Shown in pieces: positions 20,982-31,800 of a DNA stretch of 64,000 nt. This DNA is from Diprion similis (Eukaryota > Arthropoda > Insecta > Hymenoptera > Diprionidae). The stretch is from NCBI RefSeq assembly GCF_021155765.1, contig NC_060117.1, positions 6,600,001 to 6,664,000 on the forward strand, given 5' to 3'. Positions within the stretch are counted from its first letter, which is position 1; every line of letters starts with the position of its first letter. The notes under the pieces are model-generated. The model did not search any database and was not told where the DNA came from. It saw only the letters and a program-made list of their open reading frames with translations. The position numbers and the translations under genes are program-made.

Positions 20982-21081
20982 TGCAATCTGTCTAAATTAT
21001 TGTGAATGAAAGCTAAATATGACAATATTGATGCAATCTGCATGAAATATTGTGAATGCAAGCTAAATATCACAATATTTC
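20982..21081 (+). repeat. 50-bp tandem duplication upstream of gene 3
   Basis: Two units of 50 bp (20982-21031 and 21032-21081) share TGCAATCTG, ATTGTGAATG, AAGCTAAATAT and ACAATATT. A third start, TGCAACCTT, follows directly. They end about 100 bp before the conserved promoter element of gene 3. A duplicated control element is possible. Confidence 0.7.
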
Positions 21082-21180
21082 TGCAACCTTATTGTAGTAC
21101 AGTATGTATACGCGCAAGGTTGTCATGATGCTAGAATTTTTCTGATACATTTTTTATCGTTCGGGGACTAGTCATGTCAT

Positions 21181-21255
21181 AATATTTATCCAGATGAACT
21201 TGGAGGAGAAGTGGTATGATTTCCTTCAGACGGTTATCGCGCACGAGTATAAAAA
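21181..21255 (+). promoter_or_regulatory. promoter of gene 3
   Basis: TATAAAAA at 21248-21255 lies 62 bp before the ATG, the same distance as in gene 2. The element AATATTTATCCAGATGAA at 21181 matches the one at 6757 upstream of gene 2. The agreement in position and sequence supports common descent and co-regulation. Confidence 0.65.
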
Positions 21256-21309
21256 GAAAGAATTGGAAGGTATAGAAGTTACACGTCTACAGAGTTACCT
21301 AAGTTCAAG

Positions 21310-21930
21310 ATGAGTAAAATAATTATACTAGTACTTGTAGCTGCTCTCTGCCACTGTCTGGTAGAGAGTATGCCATCTAGTGGTTCTCAATCATCGTCGA
21401 CATCCGATGCTAAGGGAAGTAGTTTAACTGAAGGACTCACAGATACTGGAAAGTCTACGGCAAAATCGGCGACAAGCGCTGCTTCAACTGCTGAGTCATC
21501 AGCAGGATCTGATAGCAAAGGGGGTAGCGATAAAAAGGGCAACGACGATAAGTCGGGAAGTGGAAAGGACAAAGACCCTGGCTCAGGAAATAAAGGTACA
21601 TCGAAGGATAAAGGCAGCGATCCAGGAAGTTCAAAATCACCGAAGGCTGCCAATGGAGGTGGCACTAGTCCAGGATCTTCAACTTCACCGGGCACTGGGG
21701 GCGGTACTGGCAATGGGGGCACTGGGGGCGGTACTGGCAATGGGGGCACTGGGGGCGGTACTGGTACTGGGGGCACTGGGGGCACTGGGGGCACTGGGGG
21801 CACTGGGGGCACTGGGGGCGGTACTGGTACTGAGGGCGGTACTGGCACTGGAAATTCAACTTCACCGGGCACTGGGGGCGGTGATGACTGCGACAACAAA
21901 CTACTTTGCGCTGAACTCACCCTCGGTTAG
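21310..21930 (+). CDS. secreted Ser- and Gly/Thr-rich repeat protein, paralogue of gene 2
   Basis: This is a single-exon frame of 206 aa. Residues 1-20 are a signal peptide that matches that of gene 2 at 12 of the first 22 positions (K3, I4, L7, V8, L13, C14, then LVES and P22). Residues about 23-125 are Ser/Lys/Asp/Gly-rich with SSTSDAKGSS, SAGSDSKGG and SGKDKDPGSG. Residues about 127-190 are a Gly-Thr repeat built from GTGG / GTGN units, flanked on both sides by STSPGTGGG. The C-terminus (DDCDNKLLCAELTLG) has two cysteines that could allow disulphide linkage. With the matching promoter it is a co-regulated secretory paralogue of gene 2 with a different core. A silk, glue or cement component is plausible; the function is unproven. 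Confidence 0.85.
   Translation: MSKIIILVLVAALCHCLVESMPSSGSQSSSTSDAKGSSLTEGLTDTGKSTAKSATSAASTAESSAGSDSKGGSDKKGNDDKSGSGKDKDPGSGNKGTSKDKGSDPGSSKSPKAANGGGTSPGSSTSPGTGGGTGNGGTGGGTGNGGTGGGTGTGGTGGTGGTGGTGGTGGGTGTEGGTGTGNSTSPGTGGGDDCDNKLLCAELTLG
21690..21882 (+). repeat. 9-bp GGCACTGGG-type coding repeat
   Basis: Units of GGCACTGGG and GGCGGTACTGGCAATGGG follow one another, coding for Gly-Thr-Gly steps. Five GGCACTGGG units in direct succession occur near 21771-21820. Copy number in such repeats is usually variable between individuals. Confidence 0.85.
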
Positions 21931-22472
21931 GGTGACGAACTTTTGTGAAGAACTCCCTCCGATTATACCAATTATTGCGTCAGTCCACGTGTGAGTTAAA
22001 GTGATGGATACTAGTTAATTTTCGAATCACTTGTTTCAAATCCACGACTATCTTAATCCTTTCTTTAATTTTCGTCCGGTAGTTTTGATTTGTTTTAATT
22101 CTGGAACTCTATGGTGCCAGTAAGAGTTCATTACGTTCTCTGTTTTTTCTCAATATATTTGGATCAGCATATGTTCAAGGTCATTACTTATATAGAGTTC
22201 ATTATCACTACCTTTTTCTATTACTATGGCATTTTCATTTCATATAAATGCAAACTCTTCAATTCATTTTGGACAATACTGGACTACGTGATTCGTAATA
22301 TAATCCAATCACTTCATCTTCACGTTATCATGGATTGAAAATATCACTAATCAAATTAGAGAATTTTAGATTTAAGCTGATATGATTAATGTCGAATTTC
22401 GAATCTAAGCTTGTCACTGATCGTGGATGGAAAGAGAAACGCTGGGGTGATGATAAAGCATTATTATAAGTA

Positions 22473-22478
22473 AATAAA
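22473..22478 (+). terminator. possible poly(A) signal of gene 3
   Basis: AATAAA occurs about 540 bp after the TAG stop, in TAAATAAAATTTTAGG; a second copy is near 22595. The assignment is uncertain because gene 2 uses a signal much nearer its stop. Confidence 0.35.
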
Positions 22479-22599
22479 ATTTTAGGTGAATTGTATAGCG
22501 CATTTGTAACACAAATTTTCGTATTTTATTCTTTACAAGCCCTGAAGTAACTTAATAGTTGGAAGAATTGTCAAATTAATTTGAGAATATACACAATAA

Positions 22600-25500
22600 A
22601 AATCTGTAACACTCATGATCATATTTTATGACTCGATGAATTCCGGCTCAGGAATACTGAGCGAACGAAAGTCTTATAAAAATAAGTACCGATAATGAAA
22701 TTAAAAAATAGGAAGCGAAAGTACTCGTGAATTAGCATTCCTTCGGGTATAGCACGACGAAATTACGCCAAAATAGACGACGGAAGAAAAGTCTAATTAT
22801 ACTGATGATTGTTCAACAAGTCTAATGACTAAAAGTTTATTTTCATATGGTATTTTCATCATAACTAAGTATAATTTCCATCTATCTAACGCGTGTAATT
22901 GCTTTCTATCATGTTTTAAAATTTAGCCGCTAAGATTTGTTAACTAATTTCAGCTAATATATATATGTCATATAACACTATGAATTCTTACACAATTTAT
23001 TTGATTTTTCCGGTTTCAAAGTTTCTTTTTTACACGCTGATGATAAAGAAAAGAAAAATGCTAGCGAATAATACAATAACAGATCATGCTGCTATTGTAA
23101 AATAGAAAAATGGCAAGATTAGGTAAAATCAACCTAGGATGAGAGATCTTATAATAAATAAAATGAAGTATAAAAACCTGCGTTGAATTCCCAAGAGATG
23201 AGGCGGATCCTTTTTGTCGGCGGCCTGCAGTCGCGCAGTTATTCGTACGAGCACTTGACACTTGAAGCTGATGGTAAAACAACTCGGAGAGTCCTGTCCT
23301 ATGAACAAACAGCTTTTCTGAGTAAGTAGTAGAACTCGAGCACGATGTACACAACCTGAAAATAATCGAAAGTACAAAATAAGTGTTGTAACCTGAATCT
23401 GCCCAAAAGTGAGAAAAGCGACGCACTATAAACCCTGAAAGTGGTGAAAACGAACGATTCTGAAATACAGTTGGACTCATTTTGGACAGACTGTCAGGCA
23501 TTTGATTATGAAGTAGATAAAAAATGTCAGGCGATAAAGCGTGGTTGATTTCATGTGAAATTCCCCGTGTAATTCTGCCTATGTTTCGATTCTATTAGCC
23601 TCCTCACTGTCGACCGACCACCTTTTCCCCATCAATGTGACCACCTCCTCTATAAGGGTGGTTGAGAGTGGTCACTGAGGCGGAATTGCCGTTTTAATTG
23701 GGCCGTGTATGAGAAATACGGGCTACTGTGATGTATGTGGTCCAAAATGTGCCGAGCGAGGCGAGCCTCGCGAGCCTCGCTCGTGGTTTACCAGCTTCGG
23801 GATACGCGCGGCTGGAAAACTCATTTTCACCATCCAAACGGACTACTTTCCCATTATTCTCGCGTAATTAAGATCAACACATGTTGACATGCCTCGCCCA
23901 CCACCGGTACCACTCACATTTTACTCCCTGCGTTAAAACTGTGGTCGGATTTGTTTCTGCACTAACCAATTGTCCACAATCAATCGTATTCAGTTCTGTC
24001 CATGTTGAGGTTAGAATTTCAGGCAACCTGATTGTTTTGTTTTTACTTAGAAAATGGATAATTTTTAAAAGCTTAGTATTTCTAATTAATATTAATAATA
24101 TTTCAATTCTAATTCGATAACCAAATATGCGGGTGAAGATGTTGAACAGCTATCAGAAAGACGTTCGTCTCCAAATTCAAGCTATCCAACTTTCCACTCG
24201 ATCTTCTGCCTCTTTCAAATAAAATATTTTGAAGCCGGAATACTATCGCATCGGCTGTTCAAGAGACCGACTCAAGCTACAGAGGAAACGTTCCCGCTTT
24301 CCTTTATTCACCCAATTATCCTCTCAGCGGTTCGCCGGTCTAGTGTGTAATCCCTAGAAGAGCCTGGCTCTCGTTGCTAAGCCCCATTCCTAACCTAAAA
24401 ACCACGCCAGGCTCACCGAAGGACGAAAATTCGGCACTCGTTCTTCCTCAATTCAAGTCACAACTCAAGTTATTCACAGACCAATTAGCTGCGTTTGGCT
24501 AATAACTGCAGGCAACCATGACGTTCCAAAATTGGCATCATTGAAAACTCTGTGGAAAAATGATGTTAAAGATTTATATTGTCCCACATCAAACCGCGAG
24601 TTAAGTATGGTTGGTGTAAAGTGTAAATAGAAGGTTTTAATTTTCGTTGAAACGAGAAGGTATTTGAATTGTTCAGCATCAATGAGGGTGAGACGAGGAA
24701 ACAGGGTGAGACGGCAAAACAGTAGGAAACAACAAATGTGAGGTAGACGTTAACAAAACCTTCGTCGGTCTGGGCGTGTCAAATTAATGATGACATTAAC
24801 AAATTAGCAAAGAACAATGGAAATAGCGGCAAGTACATCCTGTGAGAGAATAGCGGCCAGCGTGGATCCAGCCGGTAGAATTCTCTGGGAAAAATAAAAT
24901 CGTAAATACTTTAACTCATTAGCGGTGATGAATGTTGGGAAACATGTGGCCCCGTCGCCATATATCATAAGGGTACTCCTGTATTCACACGTACATGTGT
25001 GTATCTGCGAATAACTTACACTCCAACCGAAAGTATGGCATTCCTTCGTAAGCACAACGCAGCATCCTGGACAAACTGTTTTTTTTTTTTGTTTAATGCC
25101 AAGCTGAATATCAAACTGGCGATAAGAAGAATTTCGAAACTGAAGGAAAAATAAATTTTTGATACTCTCAAACTTCTTTCGTTTATGCAATATACTTGGG
25201 TTCATTCCAGTGTATATTTTTATAGAATAAAATTTGGTATCAATTCAACGCTATTTGATGTCAACTTTCCGAATCGACAAAAAAAAAAATATCTCATGAT
25301 AGTCTATACTGACCAGTTTTAGTCAATTTCAATAACTCGATTTCTTTACGGTGTATATTTATTTCGTAGCTCTCAGAACGATCAGATGTCTACTGTGTTT
25401 CATCACGTCAGTGCGAATCTATATTTAAAATTTCTGGTTGTCCGAATGAGACTTAAGCGCATTTAGTTGAGGTGATCTCGGGCAAAACTGTGTCGTCGTA

Positions 25501-27740
25501 GTTCGAAGATTTTGTCACGGATCCAATTATGTAAACACTGCCCTCCATTTACCAAATTCCATGCTACAGGTTTGATAGCTACGTTTGGGTACGTGGCAGG
25601 ATTAAAAAACTCCCTTGTTTTTATGTCAATCTCTGCAGTTGTCTGACGAAACTAACAATAAAACATAAAATTGTACCAACATCACTAGGGTCATGCAAGT
25701 AATTGTAATCCTTGTATTTTGTAGTAGTTGACTTTGGAAGCGTATCGATATCGATTACCAAAATATCATTCAAGTTGGTTGAATCTATTACTCAATCAAC
25801 TAGTGATAGAAACTCAGAAAACTTGAATTAATATTGGTAAAAGTGAATGTTATTATAATAAAAAGAACCGCACGAATATGGTAGTCTTAGAAACGACTGA
25901 CTACTTATTTATTAAAAAAAAAGTATTCTAGCTTCTCAGCAAATGACAAGTCACTTTGTTTTCATGATCATGACGTGTCTACAGTCGTCTTAAGGTGTTC
26001 AGTAATAACAGAAACACCAACATTCGCGCACGGGGGAAAAAAAAACTACAGATAACCTTACCGAGGTATAGCCGGACTAAGTTGAAACCTCGGCTTGCTG
26101 ATTCGACGTCTGATTCGTTTTACAATTTTTGCGAGCTGTGGCGCAGGTCCTCCTCAACACGCCTGGGTTTGAACCCATGGTTTGGAGTTTACAACCAAGA
26201 AACATTCTAATCAAGTAAAAGTACTTTCATTTACAGAACACAATAGGCGCTTCATACTATGTCATGGTCCTGCAGTGGTGCTCTCTCTGTCGCAAGATCG
26301 AAGGAGTGGGGAGCAGCCGCCAGATGGGAAAAGCGTAACCGTATCCGCTTCAGTAAACGTTTCAGTTTCCATAAAAATTCTAGGTTCGTTCACAATTTTT
26401 GTATCGAACAACCTTGCTATTGGTTGCATTTACAACGAATACCCAGACATGCAGTAAATATTTAAAATCTGATTGACTGTCCGTGGAACCTTCAGTACGA
26501 AGTTAAAATTTGGCTAGATTCTACTGACAATGAAATGGATTCTATGAAACCGTTACCGATTGGCGTTGTAAATCATAGCACCGATTATCTATTCTCCAAC
26601 TTTTTACTGAAGCGGTTTTTGTTACGATAACGGACATTATAAACCGTCTTTTATGTACTTATATAAGTCTGTATAGCATAGACTTTCCATTGCAATGAAG
26701 GGGGTAAATCCATGTACACCACGTTGTGTGCATGACTGTGTACACAACGCAATTGATTGGTTGTGTACGTGGCATGGTTATGTTCACAAAATGGTTATGT
26801 TTGCTTGCTTCCAAATGCTGGATTACCCAGCTGACCCCTTTCAGGTGAGTCGAGATTCCTTGGCCAGGCTTGACTTCCACTTACCGCTTAATGATTACAG
26901 CTGTGAGATCGTTTATGCGTCATAAACTCAATCGACCGAGGATCACACATCCGTTATTAATTTCAAAGCTGAAATGTTGAGTGCTCGAAGAGGATAACAG
27001 ACACTACGAATGGAGGTCATTTTTGTTTATCTTTCGAGGTTTGTCAGCTGAAATAATTGTGGACACGCTGTCTATAAAGTATACTGCTCAGCATACTGCG
27101 CATTTCAATTCGATTGCAAACGTCGAAGAGGTTGAAGTTCGTAAGATTAACTTAACGATGCTTTTTCAGAGAACTCACTAATTCACAACTTTAAGATTAT
27201 CTCGAATTCAGTGAACCATGTGATAGGGATTAATATACTTATAATTTGCACCGTCAACTCACAACTTCTTCAACGTTATTCTATATGGTAGCGAAATTGT
27301 AATTTTTCCTGCATTTGTTTCGTTACGTTGGCGCTACTAACTCCAATTTCGTATTCTACGAAGATTTTTCTTTACTATACACACACTCCATAGTACTAAT
27401 CTACGTCTAAATAAAAATTTGGTATTTCACTTGAAAATATTTATTTACTTTCCTCAACGAATGTCTAGATATGTCTTACACGGGGTACTAAATTCATTAT
27501 CCATACCTAATAATTTTAAATTCGATACGAAAGATCGTCTTTACAAAGCTACACTCTTCAATACACATTCCAAGCTGCAAAGCCTCTTTGCTTGATTGAT
27601 CGTTCCATGAAAAGAGGCGGTTCCGTTCCGAGAGACAATAATATTTTTCTTTACTCATAGTCAAGACATAGCAGTGTGTCACCTTTTAATTCCAATCATC
27701 GGAATTTCGTCAATAATATACAAGACATTTAGAACGACGG
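22600..27740. other. gene-poor spacer
   Basis: I find no supported gene in this stretch. Minus-strand frames at 23061-23501 and 24804-25205 are of chance length. A G+C-rich palindrome lies at 23753-23783. A short tRNA- or SINE-like patch lies near 26140-26185 (GTGGCGCAGG, then GGGTTTGAACCC), but it does not fold into a full tRNA. Confidence 0.4.
23753..23783. repeat. G+C-rich hairpin in A+T-rich spacer
   Basis: The arms CGAGCGAGGC (23753-23762) and GCCTCGCTCG (23774-23783) are perfect complements around an 11-nt centre that itself repeats GCGAGCCTC. The sequence is CpG-dense, unlike its surroundings. Confidence 0.7.
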
Positions 27741-27746
27741 CGACTG

Positions 27747-27754
27747 TATAAATA
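27747..27754 (+). promoter_or_regulatory. possible TATA box
   Basis: TATAAATA lies 98 bp before the ATG at 27845. It is followed by a hydrophobic leader-like frame and two well-formed splice sites. It is the only support for transcription here, and chance matches are common in A+T-rich DNA. Confidence 0.25.
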
Positions 27755-27844
27755 CTTCAGCTATGATCCAAACTCTACAAATGCCGTAAAGGTGATACAT
27801 AAACTTAGAAAAATATTTTCTTACAATGTTGACTGTGAGTCAGA

Positions 27845-28269
27845 ATGCTTGAAGTATATTTTAGCATTTCCATTTATACAGTACTCGTTATTTTAATACC
27901 GCCATTTTCAAATTTCAGCAATGCACGTAACTCTGACTTAAACTACACAATGGAACGTAAGTTGAGTTCACGATTTTGTTTAAAGCCTGGTTGCCTGTTA
28001 TCTCAATCTCCTTGTTTCTCTGCAGAGAGCGAGGCACAGAAGTTTTACCAAGTAAGCGAGGGTAGATCAAAAGCTGATTGGAGAAATGTTGCACGTGGCA
28101 GTAACTGTTGCAATCGATTTGACACTACACTATTAACCATGTTAAAACGCGGCAGTAATGGGTAGTAACCGATTTGGGTTCAATTAACAATTACTTATGG
28201 GTAGTATGTGCATTAACGGCTGTCGTCTCTACTCAGAGTTTGGCTGCTCTGTCAAAGGAGTTAACGCGT
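27845..28269 (+). CDS. speculative short multi-exon secreted peptide
   Basis: From the ATG at 27845 a hydrophobic leader of about 27 residues is followed by a polar segment up to 27956, ending in C before GTAAGT. A 69-nt gap ends in TTTCTCTGCAG. A 26-nt segment (28026-28051) then continues in frame (SEAQKFYQ) to GTAAGC. A third segment (28237-28269, SLAALSKELTR) starts after CTACTCAG and ends at GTATGT. All three join without a frame break, which is unusual for chance, but each piece is tiny, the leader has no strong cleavage site and I recognise no family. It is equally possible that this is unspliced noise: the unspliced frame also stays open to 28165. Confidence 0.18.
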
Positions 28270-28647
28270 GTATGTTATTAGTCGAGAAGAGGTGATATGG
28301 GAGGACGAGATTTCCTTTTGAGTCAGACACAACGTTCCGTGAATACAAAATACGGTTTAGACGAGCTTGATTACGAATCAGTATCTGGAAACTTGGTAGC
28401 TAGTGGAAATTTATGTTAAGATATTACCACGCCAATTTTAAACTCTATTGTGGTGGCAGTAATTTTGATGGCTGCTCAGGAAATGAGTAATATTGACAAC
28501 TTTTTAAACCAATGACAGTATTTCTGGCCTTGATTTTTGCAAACGGTTAGCACTAGTGTAATAAAATCTACGGCGAATGAGAGAACGGCATTTCAAAAAT
28601 ACCCTGAATGAGAGAATCTCTCATAATGAGATATTGTAGAGGCTTAA

Positions 28648-28830
28648 ATGATGCTTTACTGGTGTTTTTGCATAATTATTTGTTTCCACACCGCAGTTGC
28701 TCTTCAACTACCGTCTAAAACGCTTGTTCCGAATTTCGATCACCTCATTGAATCGGCCATTGAAGATCGTCAGATCGTCTTCCGTAGTAACCAGAGAAAT
28801 ACAAGACGATTACTTGTTCGTTGTGAGTGA
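28648..28830 (+). CDS. possible small secreted peptide or first coding exon
   Basis: Two adjacent ATG codons follow directly after an in-frame TAA. The 60-residue product begins with a good signal peptide: MMLYW, a hydrophobic core of Ile/Cys/Phe, and TAVA before LQ, which obeys the small-residue rule at -3 and -1. The rest is polar (LPSKTLVPNFDHLIESAIED, then an Arg/Asn-rich end). The frame stops at TGA, but GTGAGT at 28821 could instead be a donor splicing to an acceptor at TTTCTTGCAG (29247-29256). No known peptide family is recognised. Confidence 0.28.
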   Translation: MMLYWCFCIIICFHTAVALQLPSKTLVPNFDHLIESAIEDRQIVFRSNQRNTRRLLVRCE

Positions 28831-31800
28831 ATGTGAAAGATATCAAAGCACATGACATACATCATGTAAGTTCTTGAATTTTCATTTTGTGATATCAAGT
28901 CAGTGAAGAGCAAGAACTGCCATGACAAACCGTGTTAGTAATATTAAACATGACCTAGTCAGAGCAGTACATGTACTACCGCCAGATACTGTCATCTAAC
29001 AATAAGTTTAACTGTCTCAACACCATTGACTCGAGATAGCTACCGACAACAAGAGGCTTTCTAGACAGATAAGTTACGAGTAGCTTGAAACACAGATCGG
29101 ACAAAGAGGGTATGGTCCAGATAGATCCCTATAAAGATCAGACCGATTCACCTATCCAGCATTCGTTTCAGGGTTGTGGTTCACTGGTCCTTGGTGTAGT
29201 GGTAGCATCCACAATTTTGTATTTTTCGTATCTACCATGACTTTCGTTTCTTGCAGGGTGCTGCATTCACCCCTCCTTCGCAACCCCAAGTACTAGTTCT
29301 CCATCAGATCCTTTCTAACGATGCCGACATCGTCTGGCGGTATTCGTCTTGTCGCGAATCTCGTGTATTTTATTATTTGGAAACGAAACGAGACCAATTG
29401 TCCTTTGCGATAAATCACTGAGGGCATGTCAATCTCAAGGTATCGACTTTTACTCTTTTTAATCCACGTCACCGTCTCTTATGACGCATTTCTACTTCAT
29501 GCCATCGAAGATTTGGCCATATTTTTTACAACGATGACATCAAAATACCACGTTAGAGCACATGCTTTACGTTGAACAGTTGTCGTATCATCGTATAATC
29601 ACGTCTGTAACATAATTATCTAGATTGTCTCACTGCTCGTTTTCTTTGTTTACTGTAATGAATATTGTCAACTTTTCGTTCGACGGTGCAATTAGTTTGT
29701 ATTGAACTTTTAACATAGGTCCCAGTTTCAGTTATAGAATTGAAACATAGTCTTTCTCTTCCTTAGTATCAGTCGACTAATTCGACCTCTTACAATCAGT
29801 GGTTGCGGAGATTTGAATTATTTAAATTAACGATCAAAAAGTTTCAAGATCCATAATTTATATATTTTTTTGAATTTCTCAAAATCCTTCGGCCAAAAGA
29901 TGTTTCTCTGCCAAACGTAATAACCGAATTTCATTCAAATCGCTGACTATAAAGAACAAGTGCGGTAAACTTGATGTGGAACCACCCATATAATTCACAG
30001 TGAAAATAATTTCAAACGCATTGCTAAAGTACGATTACGACGTACGTTTCAATGGTTAACAAGACACGATGCAATCGGTATATACTTTGCTTTATACCGC
30101 CAATACGCGAGGTAAAGGTGAATCTATAAATTCTGCAGTGAAATATTTTCAATTCAAGTTACTATAATCACGCTGCAGTGTGACGGAATATAAAAACAAT
30201 TACGTCGGCCTACCGTTAAAATATTCAGCTGAGAGGACGATGCATTTTCATGAAGCACACGGTGGGAAACTGTAGCGTCATTTCCTGCCACAATTGATAT
30301 TCAAATTTCTAGAACTTTTAATTGCAATTATGATAATGCTTTTATAGTGCAAGCAAAATTTATAGTACAGTCCAGCGAAATAGCCAACCTGTGGCAAACT
30401 CATTGAAAAGAGACTGAAATGTAATAGTAATTTCATTAAAAACGGCAATTAATGGCTCAGATATAGTTACGTCGTGGCGCAAGGGTGGTGAAGAAATACA
30501 ATAGGATGGCTAATGCTTGAAATATTTCTTCCATTCATTTCCTTTTGTTCTCAGTAATAGCGCACCGTACAGCAACGGAGAAAAATTAAGAGCTGAATTA
30601 CGCGTCTCACTTTTTTACTGCCTCCTACGGCTAAAATCCTCTTAATTCATACAATTTTTTCCGTTTATCAATGATCGATTTTGCGATAGCTTTGATAAGT
30701 CCAATTGTGAAGTAACTTTCCATAAACCGATGTGCATGTGAATCTTTAAGTTACACTATAAAAAAAAAAAAAAAACCCAGCTCGAATGAGCAATCGCCAA
30801 CAGTCTCTGTATTACGTCAACAGACGCAATTGGAAACAACAATGTTAATGTAGGTACTAAGGGTAAGCGCATTAGCAGCTACTTATCGGAGAACTCGGTG
30901 GTAAAGTACTTGCAAATACGGGCACTGAGTAGCGTGTAAAACACTATCTATTTAAACATTTGGATGATTTATGTAGTGACTGGTGCAGACTCTCACCAGT
31001 AACGAGAAAGCTTTGTTTGGTATTCGGTAACACACGAAGAAGCTTATTCAAAGTTTGGGTAAGGCCTGAGTAGGGCGGGTGAAATTCGCTCAGGTGATTC
31101 TAACGTACAAGAGTCCTCGCCATTGTTTTAAGGGTGGATAACATTCAATTCCATCAGGGTTTTTTCCGCAATATATATTAGTCGATTTTCTGCATTACTT
31201 ATTTCGCAGGGTTGTCATGATGTTTCAAATAATAAGTAACTGCAGAGTGACTGCCTAACAGCTGTGTTTACATGTCAACTTCTGGATTCAGAGAGGTAGT
31301 GGAAATAAGCACCCTGGGTATCGAGATCCCCAGTTGTACGTTCGTGCGTTGGGATTACGGTCAAGTGGCGTTCTAGCAAACAGTGATGACCAGTACAAAA
31401 ACCCTTCTGGCTATGTCCAATTTATTCATATTCAAACAATATAACAACACGTACTTATCTCAAAACTTGTAATTATTCAGACAACTACACTGAAAGTGAA
31501 ATTACAAACGAAGTTAGGACTGAATTCTGAAAACTAATTCACTTATTCTCTTCATTCAGTCATTTGCTTCTCCAAGCTGAATTAGTATTATATTATTACC
31601 AACAAATTGTTTATTACAGATGAGTGGATCCTACTCATGTCTCTACGACGAGTAACGTCTTTTTGATAACGACTGGGGACAAAATCTGTATTTGCAAAGT
31701 TGGGTGGGTGTCACATTGGAACATTAGCGCATGTTAGTAACATCCTTATGCAATGATTTAGTTTTGTAAATGAAGGACATACCGCGGATCTCTAAATGAT

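Noticed and set aside
21387-21994. Pro-rich minus-strand and Leu/Gly-rich plus-strand frames over gene 3
   Set aside because: They are shadows of the Gly-Thr repeat. The frame at 21310 has the conserved signal peptide and the matching promoter.
23178-23355. Possible minus-strand internal exon bounded by TTTTCAG and GTTTTT
   Set aside because: The donor is weak, no partner exons are seen and the protein is not recognisable.
26140-26185. tRNA- or SINE-like GTGGCGCAGG followed by GGGTTTGAACCC
   Set aside because: A- and B-box-like parts are too close together and no cloverleaf or element ends are visible. At most it is a degraded SINE fragment.
29185-29215. tRNA A-box-like TGGTGTAGTGG
   Set aside because: No B box or acceptor-stem complement follows within tRNA distance; the following sequence is T-rich with an acceptor-like TTGCAG.
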